From the NCBI RefSeq assembly GCF_014698065.1, contig NZ_JACJSI010000002.1, forward strand, positions 62,001 through 126,000: a stretch of DNA of 64,000 bases, given 5' to 3'. The stretch's first letter is position 1; the number at the start of each line of letters is the position of its first letter. Positions 17,125-27,146 of the stretch are shown here, piece by piece. The notes beneath the pieces were generated by a model. It was not told where the DNA came from and did not search any database. It saw only the letters and a list, made by a program, of their open reading frames with translations. Both the position numbers and the translations under genes were made by a program. This stretch comes from Nostoc flagelliforme FACHB-838 (GTDB lineage Bacteria; Cyanobacteriota; Cyanobacteriia; Cyanobacteriales; Nostocaceae).

Positions 17125-18872
17125 GCTATCTGCTGTATATTTAGATGGTCGAAAGAGTCAAAGTTAAAGAGTGAACCGATAAGGTTATCAGAGTTTGTCT
17201 CAGTAAACAAGTAATATCATTAATATTAAAAATGTTCGTTTTGTCAAAGTATTCATCATTTGCTAAAAAATCAAAAAACTACACTTTATTTGTTACTACT
17301 GTAAAAGTCGAAATAGCAGATACTTGCTTTTGAAGATAATAACCCTACTAACAGCATGAGTAAAGCCTGACAATTAAGTTTGATAAATGAATTTGAGATA
17401 CCTACTGTTGGCTCAATAAAGATTTCCAAAGTTATTCTCTATTGAAAGCATTTGACCTTCTCTCTTAAACAAGTTGGCTAAACTAGCTTAGAGAGAGCAT
17501 CTGGCACAAGACCAGAAAATAAAGCTTTAGAATCATTATCATGCTGAAACGCTTGCTTCCAGGCTGTTTTGAGCGGTGTATATGGATAGTGAATAGTCAC
17601 TTAGAAAGTAGATAAACAAGCGATCGCTCTAGAACAAACCCCCATTTGCATCCATTATTGTAACCAAGAGGTTAAAAGCTAGTTGAACGATTATAAATTT
17701 TGCTTATCTTGATCAAGGTGATTGCTTTTTGTGCTAATAAAGTAGCCAAAAAAAAGGGGGAAAAACTCAGTCTACTTGGTATAAACAACGAAATCTTTGA
17801 TAAAATTTAACAAGATTGTCTGTAATTTTACACAGGTAAATGAACTTATCATAGATATGATGTTATTTGACGGTTGACGAATAATAGTATTTCAATTTTG
17901 TTTCATGTTTTTACACTAACTTCTTGTAAATATGCAACAAAATTTTGCATATTTTGTATTCGCACCCTGTCGATATTGTCTGTTTTCTTAGCATTAGATT
18001 TTTCCCATTATTTATGTTTAGTTGTCTGGAAATTATAAATCATTCTTAGCCACTTGAGGTGCCAAAAATCGACAATAAACATTTTGCTATATCTAAATTA
18101 AAGATATAAACTGCTAATGAAGAAATTTTGATTTCAACAATTTAGTATTTATAAACTATGCCCATGAAATCGTTTTCATACTTCATTGTTTTCACTGATG
18201 TATTTATTATAGCTATGATTTACACACTTTAAATAATCTTCATTTAGACACTAAATAACCTAATTTACATACTTTATAAAAAAATTACAAAGAAACAGAT
18301 GCACATTTGAACTTTTGCTTAATGATATTGTTATATAGCAAGATGCTAAACTAAAAAACTTGTTAAAAAAAAGATTCAGAAATCTAAGTGCCTCAACTAG
18401 GTTAGATTAAACTGAATTTTGTAGATAATTTTCTATAAGTTTTAGTTATTTATACCTATAAATATTAAAATAAAATTACTGAAAAACCATAAAAATACAG
18501 ATACTTCATGAAATTGAGATGAAGTTAACCTCTAATGATTGGTCGCTTATTGGTATTAACATATATAAATGTGGATTAAAAATTGCTACGTCCTAATAGG
18601 TATGCGGATGAAGAGGGTTGAGCAAAGCCGCAGACGCTCCGCTTCCGGTTGATAGACTGCCTACAAGAGATGGGGCGGGCATATACAGAGGCGAAAATTC
18701 TGAGTAATTTTTCCTTCACTCAATGCTCATTGGTAAAGAGAAGAGGGGTAAAATCTTCCCATTTACCTTTGCATAATACAGTTTCAGTCAATATCTAAAA
18801 TTAGATACACATCAACTTAATTTCTTATTCCCACAAGTTGAGATTGAGGATTGTGGCAATTCATGCAACTAT
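17125..18872. other. 1.7-kb AT-rich region with no gene seen
   Basis: No frame with a recognisable product on either strand. The sequence is conspicuously AT-rich with many short A/T runs, apart from a 50-bp GC-rich scrap at about 18620-18670 (gcagacgctccgcttccgg), which resembles dispersed repeats. It could hold untranslated leaders, small RNAs, or the remains of a lost gene; none can be called from the sequence alone. Confidence 0.5.
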
Positions 18873-20501
18873 TCAAAATTTAAGTTGGGGCATCAGTTGA
18901 AGAGTGCCAAGACCTAAATCTTTAGGTGGAAGCGATCGCGCTTCAAACAAAGCCATCATATCTTTTAACTGAGGATTGCCACGCGAGGCTCCCGTTAGCC
19001 CTTTAGCAATGATTAAGCCACAGTAGCCCTTAGTATTTTTACACCGTTGATTCCATTTTTTTCGGGCTTCTACATGAATAGGATCTGCATCTAGAAATTC
19101 ACCAAATAGGAATAATTCGCCATTCTGAGTTTGTAATAAACCTAGGTCGTAGCGATCGCCGTCGAAGGGATCGGTACCAGGGTTAAAGCAAATTGCTCTC
19201 AGTCCGCCTGCTGTTTCAATTCTTTCAATTACAGTTTTAGCCTTGGGCCGGGAAGTTTGAATTAAAATCACTGGCAAACCGTCACCCACTTGCTTGATTT
19301 CACCAGCCTCATGGTAGCTGACTCCCTTTCGTAGGGACTCCAACATTTCCCAGGACACTACACCTAAGCTGAGAAAGGAATCCTCTGGTATCAAGTCATC
19401 TTGCAATGGTTGGAAATCAACATTGTCAATTTCCTGCTCATCGAGATCAAAGCTTGCCATTTCCTCTAATTCTGTGGCTAGCTGCGGCATGGTAGAGACT
19501 GTCACAGGCAGAGATTTAGTTGATTCTTCAGACTGCGGCAGAGAAATGCGATAGCGACGGCTAAGGCTAGGGAAGATATCTTCATGAAGTTGGCGACGGT
19601 GATCGCGAACAAAGCGGCTCAGACTTTCGATCGCCACCAACATTACCAGTGCTTCTTCGTCATATAAAACAGACCTTAGTCCTTCTAAGGGGTGGATATT
19701 ACCGAAAGTGGGGTCAATTTCTGATAATGGCAGATCCGCCAAATCACCTTCTTCATCCTCATCTTCACTGCTTTCGTCAACACTCTCAAAAGTGAGAAAC
19801 AGGCAATCTTGTTTAAGAAAGGCTTCTTCTAGATGCTCCGTTGATTCTTCATCTGTTAAAACTGCGGCGCGAAACTGTTTTAAAGACTCTTCTGAGCGAT
19901 AAAACAAAATTCCATACTCCATTCCCAGCATTCCCATAACTGAAGCGTAGAGTGTGCCAACATCCCACTTATTAATCTCGATTGACAAAATTTGCTGTTC
20001 TTCCAAAAATTCCCAAGGTGCTGCTTGCCAAATCGCAAATGCTTTCTCTCGCAGGATTTGGGCATACTGTGGCGGTAAGTCGGGAGTTTGACTATCGAGG
20101 ATGTCGGCAAATCCACGAAATAGTTCATCAATTAAAGGCAGTTCTGGTGCATAGTCAATGGCGATATCTAAATCTTGCAGTACTCCCCGCAGGTAAAATT
20201 GGATTTCGCGGTCTTTGACTACAATTCTTTGGGGTCTGGCAGGTCTTGCCGGACTTTGGGGATGCTCCATTGCTTGCATTAAGGTGCGAACGATTGCTTC
20301 TGGGCCGATCTCTGAAGCTACGACATCCATTCCTCGAACAATACCCTGGGAGTAATCTACCCAAAGAATGCATTCTCCCTTAGACTCTGAGTCTGAGTAC
20401 TGGCTTGGTGATGACAACGGACGGCGATCGCCCTCCCATACAGAAGGAATTTGAGCTAATTTCTTCAACCGACGACTGGTAGAGCGATTAAAACTTGTCA
20501 T
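18873..20501 (-). CDS. Conserved cyanobacterial protein, DUF6930-like
   Basis: A large soluble protein of about 542 residues. It opens with a Ser/Arg-rich segment and then CILWVDYSQGIVRGMDVVAS. The middle contains an acidic run (SSEDEDEEGDL, about residues 245-255). A C-terminal block runs from PVILIQTSRPKAKTVIERI to ICFNPGTDPFDGDRYDLGLL. I believe the family is listed as DUF6930 and is restricted to cyanobacteria, but no function is known to me. ATG 20501 (MTSFNRSTSRRL) is preferred to an upstream TTG. It is transcribed away from the sufA-like gene. Confidence 0.75.
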   Translation of the reverse strand: MTSFNRSTSRRLKKLAQIPSVWEGDRRPLSSPSQYSDSESKGECILWVDYSQGIVRGMDVVASEIGPEAIVRTLMQAMEHPQSPARPARPQRIVVKDREIQFYLRGVLQDLDIAIDYAPELPLIDELFRGFADILDSQTPDLPPQYAQILREKAFAIWQAAPWEFLEEQQILSIEINKWDVGTLYASVMGMLGMEYGILFYRSEESLKQFRAAVLTDEESTEHLEEAFLKQDCLFLTFESVDESSEDEDEEGDLADLPLSEIDPTFGNIHPLEGLRSVLYDEEALVMLVAIESLSRFVRDHRRQLHEDIFPSLSRRYRISLPQSEESTKSLPVTVSTMPQLATELEEMASFDLDEQEIDNVDFQPLQDDLIPEDSFLSLGVVSWEMLESLRKGVSYHEAGEIKQVGDGLPVILIQTSRPKAKTVIERIETAGGLRAICFNPGTDPFDGDRYDLGLLQTQNGELFLFGEFLDADPIHVEARKKWNQRCKNTKGYCGLIIAKGLTGASRGNPQLKDMMALFEARSLPPKDLGLGTLQLMPQLKF

Positions 20502-20968
20502 AGAGATCAAAGAAAGCAATTTGGAAGTAAACTTTGGGGAATAGCTAGCCTCGGATTAAATCTAGCCTCGAATGAAAAATGAAATTTTTATGGCTGCACC
20601 TGAAGGGTGGTTGCTTCTCAGGTTGCCGCAAGGCTGGAACTTCAAGAATACCGAATGTATAAACACACAGAGTCTATCAATTCTAGAATAAAAATTTTTG
20701 GCTGCTTTTGACGGAGTGTTTACAATTTGGCATCTAGCGGCATCTAAGCCGCTAGAATGAATACAAAAACACAGAAGTTTTAAAAACTTCGATACTCATA
20801 GCGGCTAGAACAGTCGTTTAGCTTGTGAACTGGATGCCACCGACGCTTCCAGCTTTGTTCCAAAAAGAAAAAGTTAGCTATGGGTAGGATTTTAGATCGT
20901 CAACCCACAGGCATTAATCAGCCGATACAGGGTAACGCTTAGACTAAATTAAGGAGTTGAAAAAGCAG
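20502..20968. other. Divergent promoter region with a 9-bp hairpin
   Basis: This gap separates the divergent DUF6930-like and sufA-like genes. TCTAGCGGC (20733-20741) pairs perfectly with GCCGCTAGA (20748-20756). No -10/-35 pair could be assigned with confidence. AAGGAG at 20951-20956 is the likely ribosome-binding site of the following gene. Confidence 0.5.
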
Positions 20969-21325
20969 ATGACACAAGCAATTCAGTCTCAACAACGCGG
21001 AATTCTGTTGAGCGAATCCGCATTGCACCAGGTAAAATCCCTCCGGGACAAGCAAGGCACCGACTTCTGCTTACGGGTAGGAGTACGTCAGGGTGGCTGT
21101 TCTGGGATGTCTTACATGATGGACTTTGAAGACACTAGCAAGATCACCCCTCAGGATGAAGTTTTTGACTATGATGGCTTCAAAATTGTCAGCGATCGCA
21201 AGAGCCTTTTATACCTCTACGGTTTAATGCTCGATTACAGTGATGCCATGATTGGCGGTGGTTTCCAATTCACTAACCCCAATGCTAACCAAACTTGTGG
21301 TTGCGGCAAGTCATTTGGGGTGTAA
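20969..21325 (+). CDS. sufA: A-type Fe-S cluster carrier (IscA/SufA/HesB family)
   Basis: Scaffold or carrier that delivers Fe-S clusters to apoproteins. About 118 residues with the three invariant cysteines: [11 protein letters not shown] in the middle and QTCGCGKSF at the C-terminus. ATG 20969 gives [11 protein letters not shown], with AAGGAG 12 bp upstream; a TTG at 20957 would overlap the Shine-Dalgarno. The SufA versus IscA name is uncertain: cyanobacteria have both, and sufBCDS lies elsewhere in this window. A TPR gene follows 86 bp downstream. Confidence 0.88.
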   Translation: MTQAIQSQQRGILLSESALHQVKSLRDKQGTDFCLRVGVRQGGCSGMSYMMDFEDTSKITPQDEVFDYDGFKIVSDRKSLLYLYGLMLDYSDAMIGGGFQFTNPNANQTCGCGKSFGV

Positions 21326-21326
21326 T

Positions 21327-21405
21327 ATTGTCATTTGTCATTTGTTCGTTGTCATTGGACTAAAGACAAATGACAAATGACCAACGACTAATGACTCATG
21401 ATTAA
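21327..21405. repeat. STRR heptamers in inverted orientation
   Basis: TGTCATT/TGTCATTTG units (about 21328-21357) followed by ACAAATG/ACTAATG units (about 21365-21400) in the opposite orientation, so the tract can fold into a long imperfect hairpin between the Fe-S carrier and the TPR gene. Confidence 0.75.
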
Positions 21406-21411
21406 TTTACT

Positions 21412-21834
21412 ATGACTCAAACAGTTGAATCCCTGTTTGATACAGGTTTAGAACGCTATAAAGCTGGAGAATCGGTAGAATCTTTAATCCCTGTGTTTAA
21501 AGAAGTGTGCGATCGCGCTCCTAAAACTAGTGCTGCTTGGGTTTGTTTAGCCTGGTTGTATCTACTCGATAACAAACCCAACTTAGCTTACAAAGCTGGA
21601 CAGAAGGCAGTCAAGTTAAATCCACAAGATCCCCAGGCAAGAATAAATCTCGCCTTAGCAATGCTAGAAACAGGCCAAAAAGGTTTGCGGGAACACATTG
21701 ACATTGCACAACAATTAATTTTTGTCAATGAAGAATGGAGTGATGAAATAAAAAATAGTATTGAAGACGGTTTAAGTAGAAAACCAGATTGGAAAAGTTT
21801 GACAAAAGTCAAAAATTGGTTATTTGAAGGGTAG
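21412..21834 (+). CDS. Tetratricopeptide repeat protein
   Basis: A 140-residue soluble protein. Two TPR-like helix pairs are visible: TSAAWVCLAWLYLLDNKPNLAY (split as AWVCLAWLYL and NLAYKAGQKAV) and LNPQDPQARINLALAMLETG. The C-terminal part is charged. No signal peptide. It probably serves as a protein-interaction module. Function unknown; it may be read with the upstream Fe-S carrier, though an inverted repeat tract lies between. Confidence 0.75.
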   Translation: MTQTVESLFDTGLERYKAGESVESLIPVFKEVCDRAPKTSAAWVCLAWLYLLDNKPNLAYKAGQKAVKLNPQDPQARINLALAMLETGQKGLREHIDIAQQLIFVNEEWSDEIKNSIEDGLSRKPDWKSLTKVKNWLFEG

Positions 21835-22037
21835 AAGATGGGGGCTGTGGAGTAGGGACTAGGGACAAGGGGACAAGGGGACAAGGAAAAATTATTGAAT
21901 GGTCTCTTTCTTCTCTACCTTGTTTTTTGTTAAGTTTTTCTTTCTCCCCCTGCCCCCAGCTAATAGCCCCCCTGCCTACACCGCGATAGGATATTTTTTT
22001 ATTTGGAAGTCCCTAATACAAATTCCCCATTCCAATC

Positions 22038-22283
22038 ATGAAAGATAAATTATTAAATTGGCTAAACATGGTTTTAGTCGCGGATGTTTTTTTGGTTTTC
22101 TTTGGCTTTGCTTGGCTAGCGATCGCAGCGATCGGTGATGCGGCAGGAGTAAACCTGGGTTTGGATTTGTGGCATAAACTGTGGCAACCCGTTTTTAATC
22201 CAGCGATCGGCATTCTCATGGGCGGTGCCATTCTCAGCGGTATTATCAGCTGGGTTTCCAGAAAATTTCTCTCTAGTCAATAG
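22038..22283 (+). CDS. Small two-helix membrane protein, unknown
   Basis: An 81-residue protein with two hydrophobic segments: VLVADVFLVFFGFAWLAIAA (about 12-31) and PAIGILMGGAILSGIISWV (about 54-72), separated by a loop. It ends with basic residues (SRKFLSS). Predicted inner or thylakoid membrane. No family recognised; similar small proteins are common in cyanobacteria. It stands between the TPR gene and a convergent epimerase gene. Confidence 0.6.
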   Translation: MKDKLLNWLNMVLVADVFLVFFGFAWLAIAAIGDAAGVNLGLDLWHKLWQPVFNPAIGILMGGAILSGIISWVSRKFLSSQ

Positions 22284-22336
22284 ATTGGGTATGGGGGATT
22301 GGTTTAACCGCATCTTCCTAATCTCCCCACTCCCTT

Positions 22337-23257
22337 TTAATTAAGAATTTGTGTTAGCGCTGATTGCAAATTTGGGTATTTGTACTCAAAGCCTGTCTCC
22401 AGCGTGCGCTTGGGGATGACTTTCTGACCTTCTAAAACTACTATAGCCCCGTCTCCTAAAAGAGCTTCAATTGCAAAAGCAGGAACAGGCAACCAAGAAG
22501 GGCGATTCATGACTTGTCCCAGAGTTTGGCTTAAATCTGCCATTTTGACTGGGTTCGGGGCAGTGGCATTATATACATCTTCTATTTCCGGTTTAGTTAA
22601 AGCTTGCACAATTAAGCTAACTAAGTCGTCTACGTGAATCCATGAAAACCACTGATGCCCACTGCCAATAGGCCCACCAGCGAAGAGTTTAAAAGGCGGA
22701 ATCATCTTACCTAAAACGCCACCATTACCTAAAACAATCCCAAAACGCAGAATTACCAACCGCACACCAGCATCTTGTACCTTTCTCGCTTCTGCTTCCC
22801 AGGCTTGGCAGACTTGGGCGAGAAAATCGTTACCAGATAGACTTGTTTCATCAAAGGTTGCCGTTTCACTGGTGCCGTAGTAGCCAATAGCCGAAGCGTT
22901 AATTAACACAGTTGGTTTGGGGTTAGCGTTGGTTATTGCTTCAACTATTTTTTGTGTACCTAGCTTCCGGCTATTGAGGATTTCTTGTTTGCGTTCTGGT
23001 GTCCAGCGTCCTTCACCAATGGGTTCTCCTGCCAGATTAACTACGCCATCACAACTAGCGATGACACTTTGCCAAGAACCAGAAGCATTTGGTGTATAGG
23101 AAACAATTTCTAGATTTGGGAAAGCCCCAGATGGAAAAACCTTTTGAGCAAGAGCAGTATTCCGAGTTAATACCACTATTTTATGACTTTCTCCGTGGAG
23201 TCGTTGTACCAAAAGATTACCGACAAATCCTGTTGCTCCAGTAATTGCGACTTTCAT
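22337..23257 (-). CDS. TIGR01777 family NAD(P)-dependent epimerase (YfcH/SulA-like)
   Basis: Extended short-chain dehydrogenase of 306 residues. Nucleotide-binding motif ITGATGFVGNLLVQRL at the N-terminus; the active-site-like ASAIGYYGTS (about residues 122-131); HQWFSWIHVDDLVSLI (about 201-216) and PVKMADLSQTLGQVM in the C-terminal half, all typical of TIGR01777. Homologues in cyanobacteria have been annotated as cell-division inhibitor SulA-like or as thylakoid-associated; they are unrelated to the SOS SulA of E. coli. The true substrate is unknown. Confidence 0.88.
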   Translation of the reverse strand: MKVAITGATGFVGNLLVQRLHGESHKIVVLTRNTALAQKVFPSGAFPNLEIVSYTPNASGSWQSVIASCDGVVNLAGEPIGEGRWTPERKQEILNSRKLGTQKIVEAITNANPKPTVLINASAIGYYGTSETATFDETSLSGNDFLAQVCQAWEAEARKVQDAGVRLVILRFGIVLGNGGVLGKMIPPFKLFAGGPIGSGHQWFSWIHVDDLVSLIVQALTKPEIEDVYNATAPNPVKMADLSQTLGQVMNRPSWLPVPAFAIEALLGDGAIVVLEGQKVIPKRTLETGFEYKYPNLQSALTQILN

Positions 23258-23439
23258 TTTCTACCTCAGCCAAACCTTTATTGTAAAGTTTTTGATCAAA
23301 CTTTCAGCTTACGGCACTTTCCTTATGGATAGAACAGATGTAAATGCCTGATTTCAAAAACTTTGCTTTTTGAATGACTTTCCGTTTAGATACTTCGGTA
23401 TTATAGGATGGACGGAGTGTTGCAAGGCGTGGGGCTATT

Positions 23440-23787
23440 ATGGCTCGCTATACCTGTTCATTTATTGTTTCTGTTCCTAGTGAACATCTCCAGCCGTTAC
23501 TTGTAGAACTTCTACAGGATTGTCAGTTGGATATTCAATACCACACGGCTGAGTACATTATTGGCCGTGAGGTTCCTGGCAATGTTGCTTTTCCTAAATT
23601 GGTGACAGTAGAAGTACTGATTGATAAATCAAAATCTACTGAAACGGAAACCCGGATGACTATTGTGATTAAAAATGAAGAATTACCGCTCTACCTAGAT
23701 AATTACTGCCGACAAATGTTTGAATTAATCAAGCAGGCTATTGAAAGTAGCCGCCATTGGCATTTAATTGAAAGTCTTGCAGGATAG
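23440..23787 (+). CDS. Conserved cyanobacterial protein of unknown function
   Basis: A 115-residue soluble protein beginning ARYTCSFIVSVPSEHLQPLL and continuing with alternating strands (TAEYIIGREVPGN, LVTVEVLIDKS, TRMTIVIKNEELPLY) and a C-terminal helix (CRQMFELIKQAIESSRHW). The alpha-beta pattern suggests a small single domain, perhaps of the SRPBCC kind, but this is a guess. No neighbour suggests its role. It is convergent with the FHA gene. Confidence 0.65.
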   Translation: MARYTCSFIVSVPSEHLQPLLVELLQDCQLDIQYHTAEYIIGREVPGNVAFPKLVTVEVLIDKSKSTETETRMTIVIKNEELPLYLDNYCRQMFELIKQAIESSRHWHLIESLAG

Positions 23788-23807
23788 CTTTGGTGATTTA
23801 ATTACAC

Positions 23808-23830
23808 TCCCACGGCTTGAAGTTGTGGGA
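23808..23830. terminator. Possible bidirectional hairpin terminator
   Basis: TCCCAC and GTGGGA flank GGCTTGAAGTT between two convergent genes. The stem is only 6 bp and there is no T-run, so this is tentative. Confidence 0.3.
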
Positions 23831-23858
23831 ATGTCAGATTGTGATTGGTAGTTAAGAT

Positions 23859-24299
23859 TCACTCTTCCATATCCTCTAAATCCTCGGCCATACCGGGGTT
23901 TATTAGTGTAATGTCGTATTCACTCGAATCCGTTTGTCCCAAACGCTGAGTGTTTCTTAAAAGGTAATAAATGGCACGTACTTGAGGGCCAAAAACGATC
24001 TCGTCTTCATTTCTGAGATCGTGGGCTGGTATCTTGCGTCCATTAATCATTAAACCATTGGAACTAGGCTTACCTTTAGCATCGCCATCTACAATTCGAT
24101 AATAGTAGCTATGACTATTATGCTCTCGTGGCAATCTTACTAATGTGGCATGGCGGCGGGAGACAAACTGCGACATTAAACGGATATTACATTCGCGATC
24201 TCTACCGATAGAGTAGACGGGGTGCTCCAGAGAAAATTCTTTGCGACCTTGATCGTCTTCAATAATCAGTAGATGGTTTTCATTGGTTTCTGCTGCCAT
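23859..24299 (-). CDS. FHA domain protein
   Basis: A 146-residue protein made almost wholly of a forkhead-associated domain, which binds phosphothreonine peptides. Signature residues: SIGRDRECNIRL (about 32-43), SRRHATLVRL (about 48-57), SSNGLMINGRKI (about 81-92) and EDEIVFGP. An acidic C-terminal tail (AEDLEDMEE) follows. ATG 24299 (MAAETNENH) is preferred; an upstream TTG also exists. No Ser/Thr kinase is next to it, so its signalling partner is unknown. Confidence 0.88.
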   Translation of the reverse strand: MAAETNENHLLIIEDDQGRKEFSLEHPVYSIGRDRECNIRLMSQFVSRRHATLVRLPREHNSHSYYYRIVDGDAKGKPSSNGLMINGRKIPAHDLRNEDEIVFGPQVRAIYYLLRNTQRLGQTDSSEYDITLINPGMAEDLEDMEE

Positions 24300-24584
24300 T
24301 GACAAATCGGTGAAACTGTGATTTTTTACTTAAAATTTTTTTAGTATCGTATCCTGCTATTTTCGCGCACCATAAGTTTGTGGTGGTGATCTAAATAAGC
24401 TTTAAAATTGCATAATACCTTGAAAGAGTAGAACATGGCCGTTCTACTCCAGTAGCTAGATAGCTTTGTCAAATGTCTGAAGAAGCTTTGTGGGCTACCT
24501 AAAACCTGACGGGGCGACTCAGTTTAACTTGAGATAGGAATAACCAAGATTTATGCTTGGAAATTTTAGGTGTAAAAAAGTATT

Positions 24585-27011
24585 CTACGAGTGATGAGCT
24601 AATCGCCGTAATAATATTGAGTTTGTGACGACGCTAACAGAGCTAAAAGCCATTAATGCAGCAGCACCAGATGGGTTAAGGACAAAACCCAGGCTAGGGA
24701 ACAAAACGCCTGCTGCTAAAGGTATCCCAACTGTATTATATGCAAAAGCCCAGAATAAATTTTGGCGGATTTTGTTGAAAGTAGCGCGACTAAGCTGAAT
24801 AGATTCGACGACATCGTTTAAGCGATCGCGCATTAAGACAATTTCAGCAGTTTCCATTGCCACATCTGTCCCGGAGTGTAAAGCAATTCCCACATCTGCC
24901 TGGGATAAAGCTGGAGCATCGTTGATTCCATCTCCTACCATTGCGACTACTGAGTGGGGAGTTACTTTTGTCCCTTCTAACTGGAGAGACTGTATTGCAG
25001 CCGCTTTTTTGGCTGGGGGAACACCTGCTATGACATCAGCACTATCTAATCCTAGTTGTTTGGCTATGGCATTAGCTGCTTCTTGACGATCGCCACTGAG
25101 CAGCATTACCCGTAAGCCCATCTGACGTAACTTGTCTACGGTGGATTGAGCATCTGGTCTGAGGGTATCAGAAACAGCAATTAACCCGGCTAAAGTTCCC
25201 CCAACTGCTACGCAAACGACTGTTTTACCATCTGTTGCCAAATCCTGTGCTACCTGTTGTGCAGTTTCGTTAATAGCAATGCCGTGCCAACTCAACCAGT
25301 CCCAGTTACCCAACAATACAACTTTGCCCTCTACGACAGCAGACACTCCTAGTCCTGGTTCGGTGTGAAAGTCCACAGCCTCTGGAATAGATAACTGTTG
25401 CTGCTCTGCTTCTTGCTGAATCGCTTTTGCTAGGGGGTGGTGAGTACCGCTTTCTACGGCTGCTGCTAGTTGGATGAGGGAGTAGGGAGTAGGGAGTGGG
25501 GAGTGGGGTTCCTTACTCCCCATTTCCTCAATTAACAGACAATCTGTAACGATGGGATTACCTGTGGTCAAAGTGCCGGTTTTATCAAAGACTATGGTGT
25601 TTAACTGGTGTACTTTTTCTAAAACGTCGCCGCCTTTGATTAACAGACCCCGTTCTGCGCCCATAGCAGTCCCGACAAGAATGGCTGTTGGTGTGGCAAG
25701 CCCTAAAGCACAGGGACAGGCGACTACCATAACTGCGATCGCTAGTTTTAAACTAATTAATAAAGGGGAGTGGGGAGTTTCATGTGTAGCATGGCTCATC
25801 ATTTCCATCCCACCAGACATGCTGACATCAGCCCAGATGTGAGTACCGAAAAAGTACCAAAAGACAAATGTTAATACAGATGCTGTCAGCACCCCGTAGG
25901 TAAAGTAACCAGCTACTGTATCTGCTAATTTCTGTACTGGGGCTTTTCGAGTTTGGGCGGCTTCTACTAGGGCGACAATTCGAGCTAAAGTTGTATCACT
26001 TCCAGTACGGGTTGTTTGAATAGCGATCGCTCCTGACTGGTTTAGCGTCCCTCCTGTCACCATATCGCCTGGTTGCTTGATTACTGGCACGGCTTCCCCA
26101 GTCAACATGGATTCATCCACCGTTGTTTTACCAACCACCACTTCACCATCGACAGGAATTTTATCACCTGGCAGTACTTGTACCCATTCACCAACACGTA
26201 CCTGTTCAGCGGGAATCTCTACGCTAGAAGATCCCATTCCTCCTTTCTCTGGTTTGGCAATCAATCGTGCTACCTGTGGCTGGAGTGCTAGTAATTTCCT
26301 AAATGCGGCAGCAGCACGACCTCTAGCTTGTTGCTCTAATGTCCTTCCTAAGAGAATAAAGCCCAGCATCATTACTGGTTCGTCAAAGAAGCACTCCCAA
26401 CCCATTTTGGGAAAGAGCAGCGCTACTAAACTAGCAACGTAGGCTGTCAGCGTTCCTAATCCCACCAGGGTGTTCATGTTAGGCGCATTTCGCCGCCAGC
26501 CCAGCCAGCCATCTACTATAATCGGGCGGCCGGGAATTAATAGGGCTACTGTCGCCAATCCACAGTGAAACCAGATGTTATTTAGCACTGGTAGCACTGA
26601 GCTACCAAGATTACCAAAATGTCCACTTCCCGACAATAATAGTAAGATCGCAGCGATCGCTAACTGCCTAACAGAAGAGCGCATTTCTTGGCGTTGTCGT
26701 TCTGCTGGGTCTGGTAAGGTAGATATCTCGCCTGCTACTGTACCATTAGGTTTTCGGGATTGAGTCGGGAATCCAACGGCTGTTAATCTCTGTGCTAGTG
26801 CATCTGCATCTACCGCACCAGTTTCTGACTCTACAACCGCTACCTCTGTGGCCAGGTTCACACAGGCACTCTTAACTCCTGGATGTTGGGTTAGCTGTCG
26901 CTCTACTGCATTCACACACCCCGCACACTTCATACCCCCAACATCGAGAATAATTTTCTCTAGGATTGGGTCAAATTCTGGGGCTAGCTTAGTTTTTGGG
27001 ACAAGTTGCAT
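24585..27011 (-). CDS. ctaA: Copper-transporting P1B-type ATPase (CtaA/PacS-like)
   Basis: Membrane copper pump of 808 residues. N-terminal heavy-metal domain GGMKCAGCVNAVERQL (Cys29, Cys32), eight predicted helices, the transport motif VVACPCALGLATPTAI, actuator loop ESMLTGEAVP, phosphorylation site VFDKTGTLTTGNP, HP motif SGTHHPLA and hinge MVGDGINDAPAL. The GMKCAGC start resembles CtaA, which supplies Cu(I) to plastocyanin and cytochrome oxidase; PacS has GMGCAAC. The CtaA name is from memory. Two stretches, near 25475-25520 and 25765-25785, encode SPLPTPYSL- and HSPLLIS-type peptides derived from GGGGAGT repeats. Confidence 0.88.
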   Translation of the reverse strand: MQLVPKTKLAPEFDPILEKIILDVGGMKCAGCVNAVERQLTQHPGVKSACVNLATEVAVVESETGAVDADALAQRLTAVGFPTQSRKPNGTVAGEISTLPDPAERQRQEMRSSVRQLAIAAILLLLSGSGHFGNLGSSVLPVLNNIWFHCGLATVALLIPGRPIIVDGWLGWRRNAPNMNTLVGLGTLTAYVASLVALLFPKMGWECFFDEPVMMLGFILLGRTLEQQARGRAAAAFRKLLALQPQVARLIAKPEKGGMGSSSVEIPAEQVRVGEWVQVLPGDKIPVDGEVVVGKTTVDESMLTGEAVPVIKQPGDMVTGGTLNQSGAIAIQTTRTGSDTTLARIVALVEAAQTRKAPVQKLADTVAGYFTYGVLTASVLTFVFWYFFGTHIWADVSMSGGMEMMSHATHETPHSPLLISLKLAIAVMVVACPCALGLATPTAILVGTAMGAERGLLIKGGDVLEKVHQLNTIVFDKTGTLTTGNPIVTDCLLIEEMGSKEPHSPLPTPYSLIQLAAAVESGTHHPLAKAIQQEAEQQQLSIPEAVDFHTEPGLGVSAVVEGKVVLLGNWDWLSWHGIAINETAQQVAQDLATDGKTVVCVAVGGTLAGLIAVSDTLRPDAQSTVDKLRQMGLRVMLLSGDRQEAANAIAKQLGLDSADVIAGVPPAKKAAAIQSLQLEGTKVTPHSVVAMVGDGINDAPALSQADVGIALHSGTDVAMETAEIVLMRDRLNDVVESIQLSRATFNKIRQNLFWAFAYNTVGIPLAAGVLFPSLGFVLNPSGAAALMAFSSVSVVTNSILLRRLAHHS
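25472..25525. repeat. G-rich STRR units inside ctaA
   Basis: GGGAGTA/GGGAGTG heptamers in tandem, then the inverse TTACTCCCC, lie inside the ATPase frame and encode PHSPLPTPYSL on the minus strand. They sit in the nucleotide-binding loop between the DKTGT and HP motifs, where extra length is tolerated. Confidence 0.75.
25765..25783. repeat. Second short GGGGAGT piece inside ctaA
   Basis: aGGGGAGTGGGGAGTTTC encodes ETPHSPLLIS on the minus strand, in the loop before the helix carrying the CPC motif. It is another repeat-derived insertion in the same gene. Confidence 0.6.
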
Positions 27012-27146
27012 GGCAAGTGTTTAGATTCGCTACAGAAATTCAACGCCTGAGTAAAAGCGTCTCTAATTTGAGCGTAGGCGAAATATGGAACTACGACTGT
27101 ATGTCAACCCTATTAAATTTCTTAATTTTTCGTATCTCGCTAAGGG

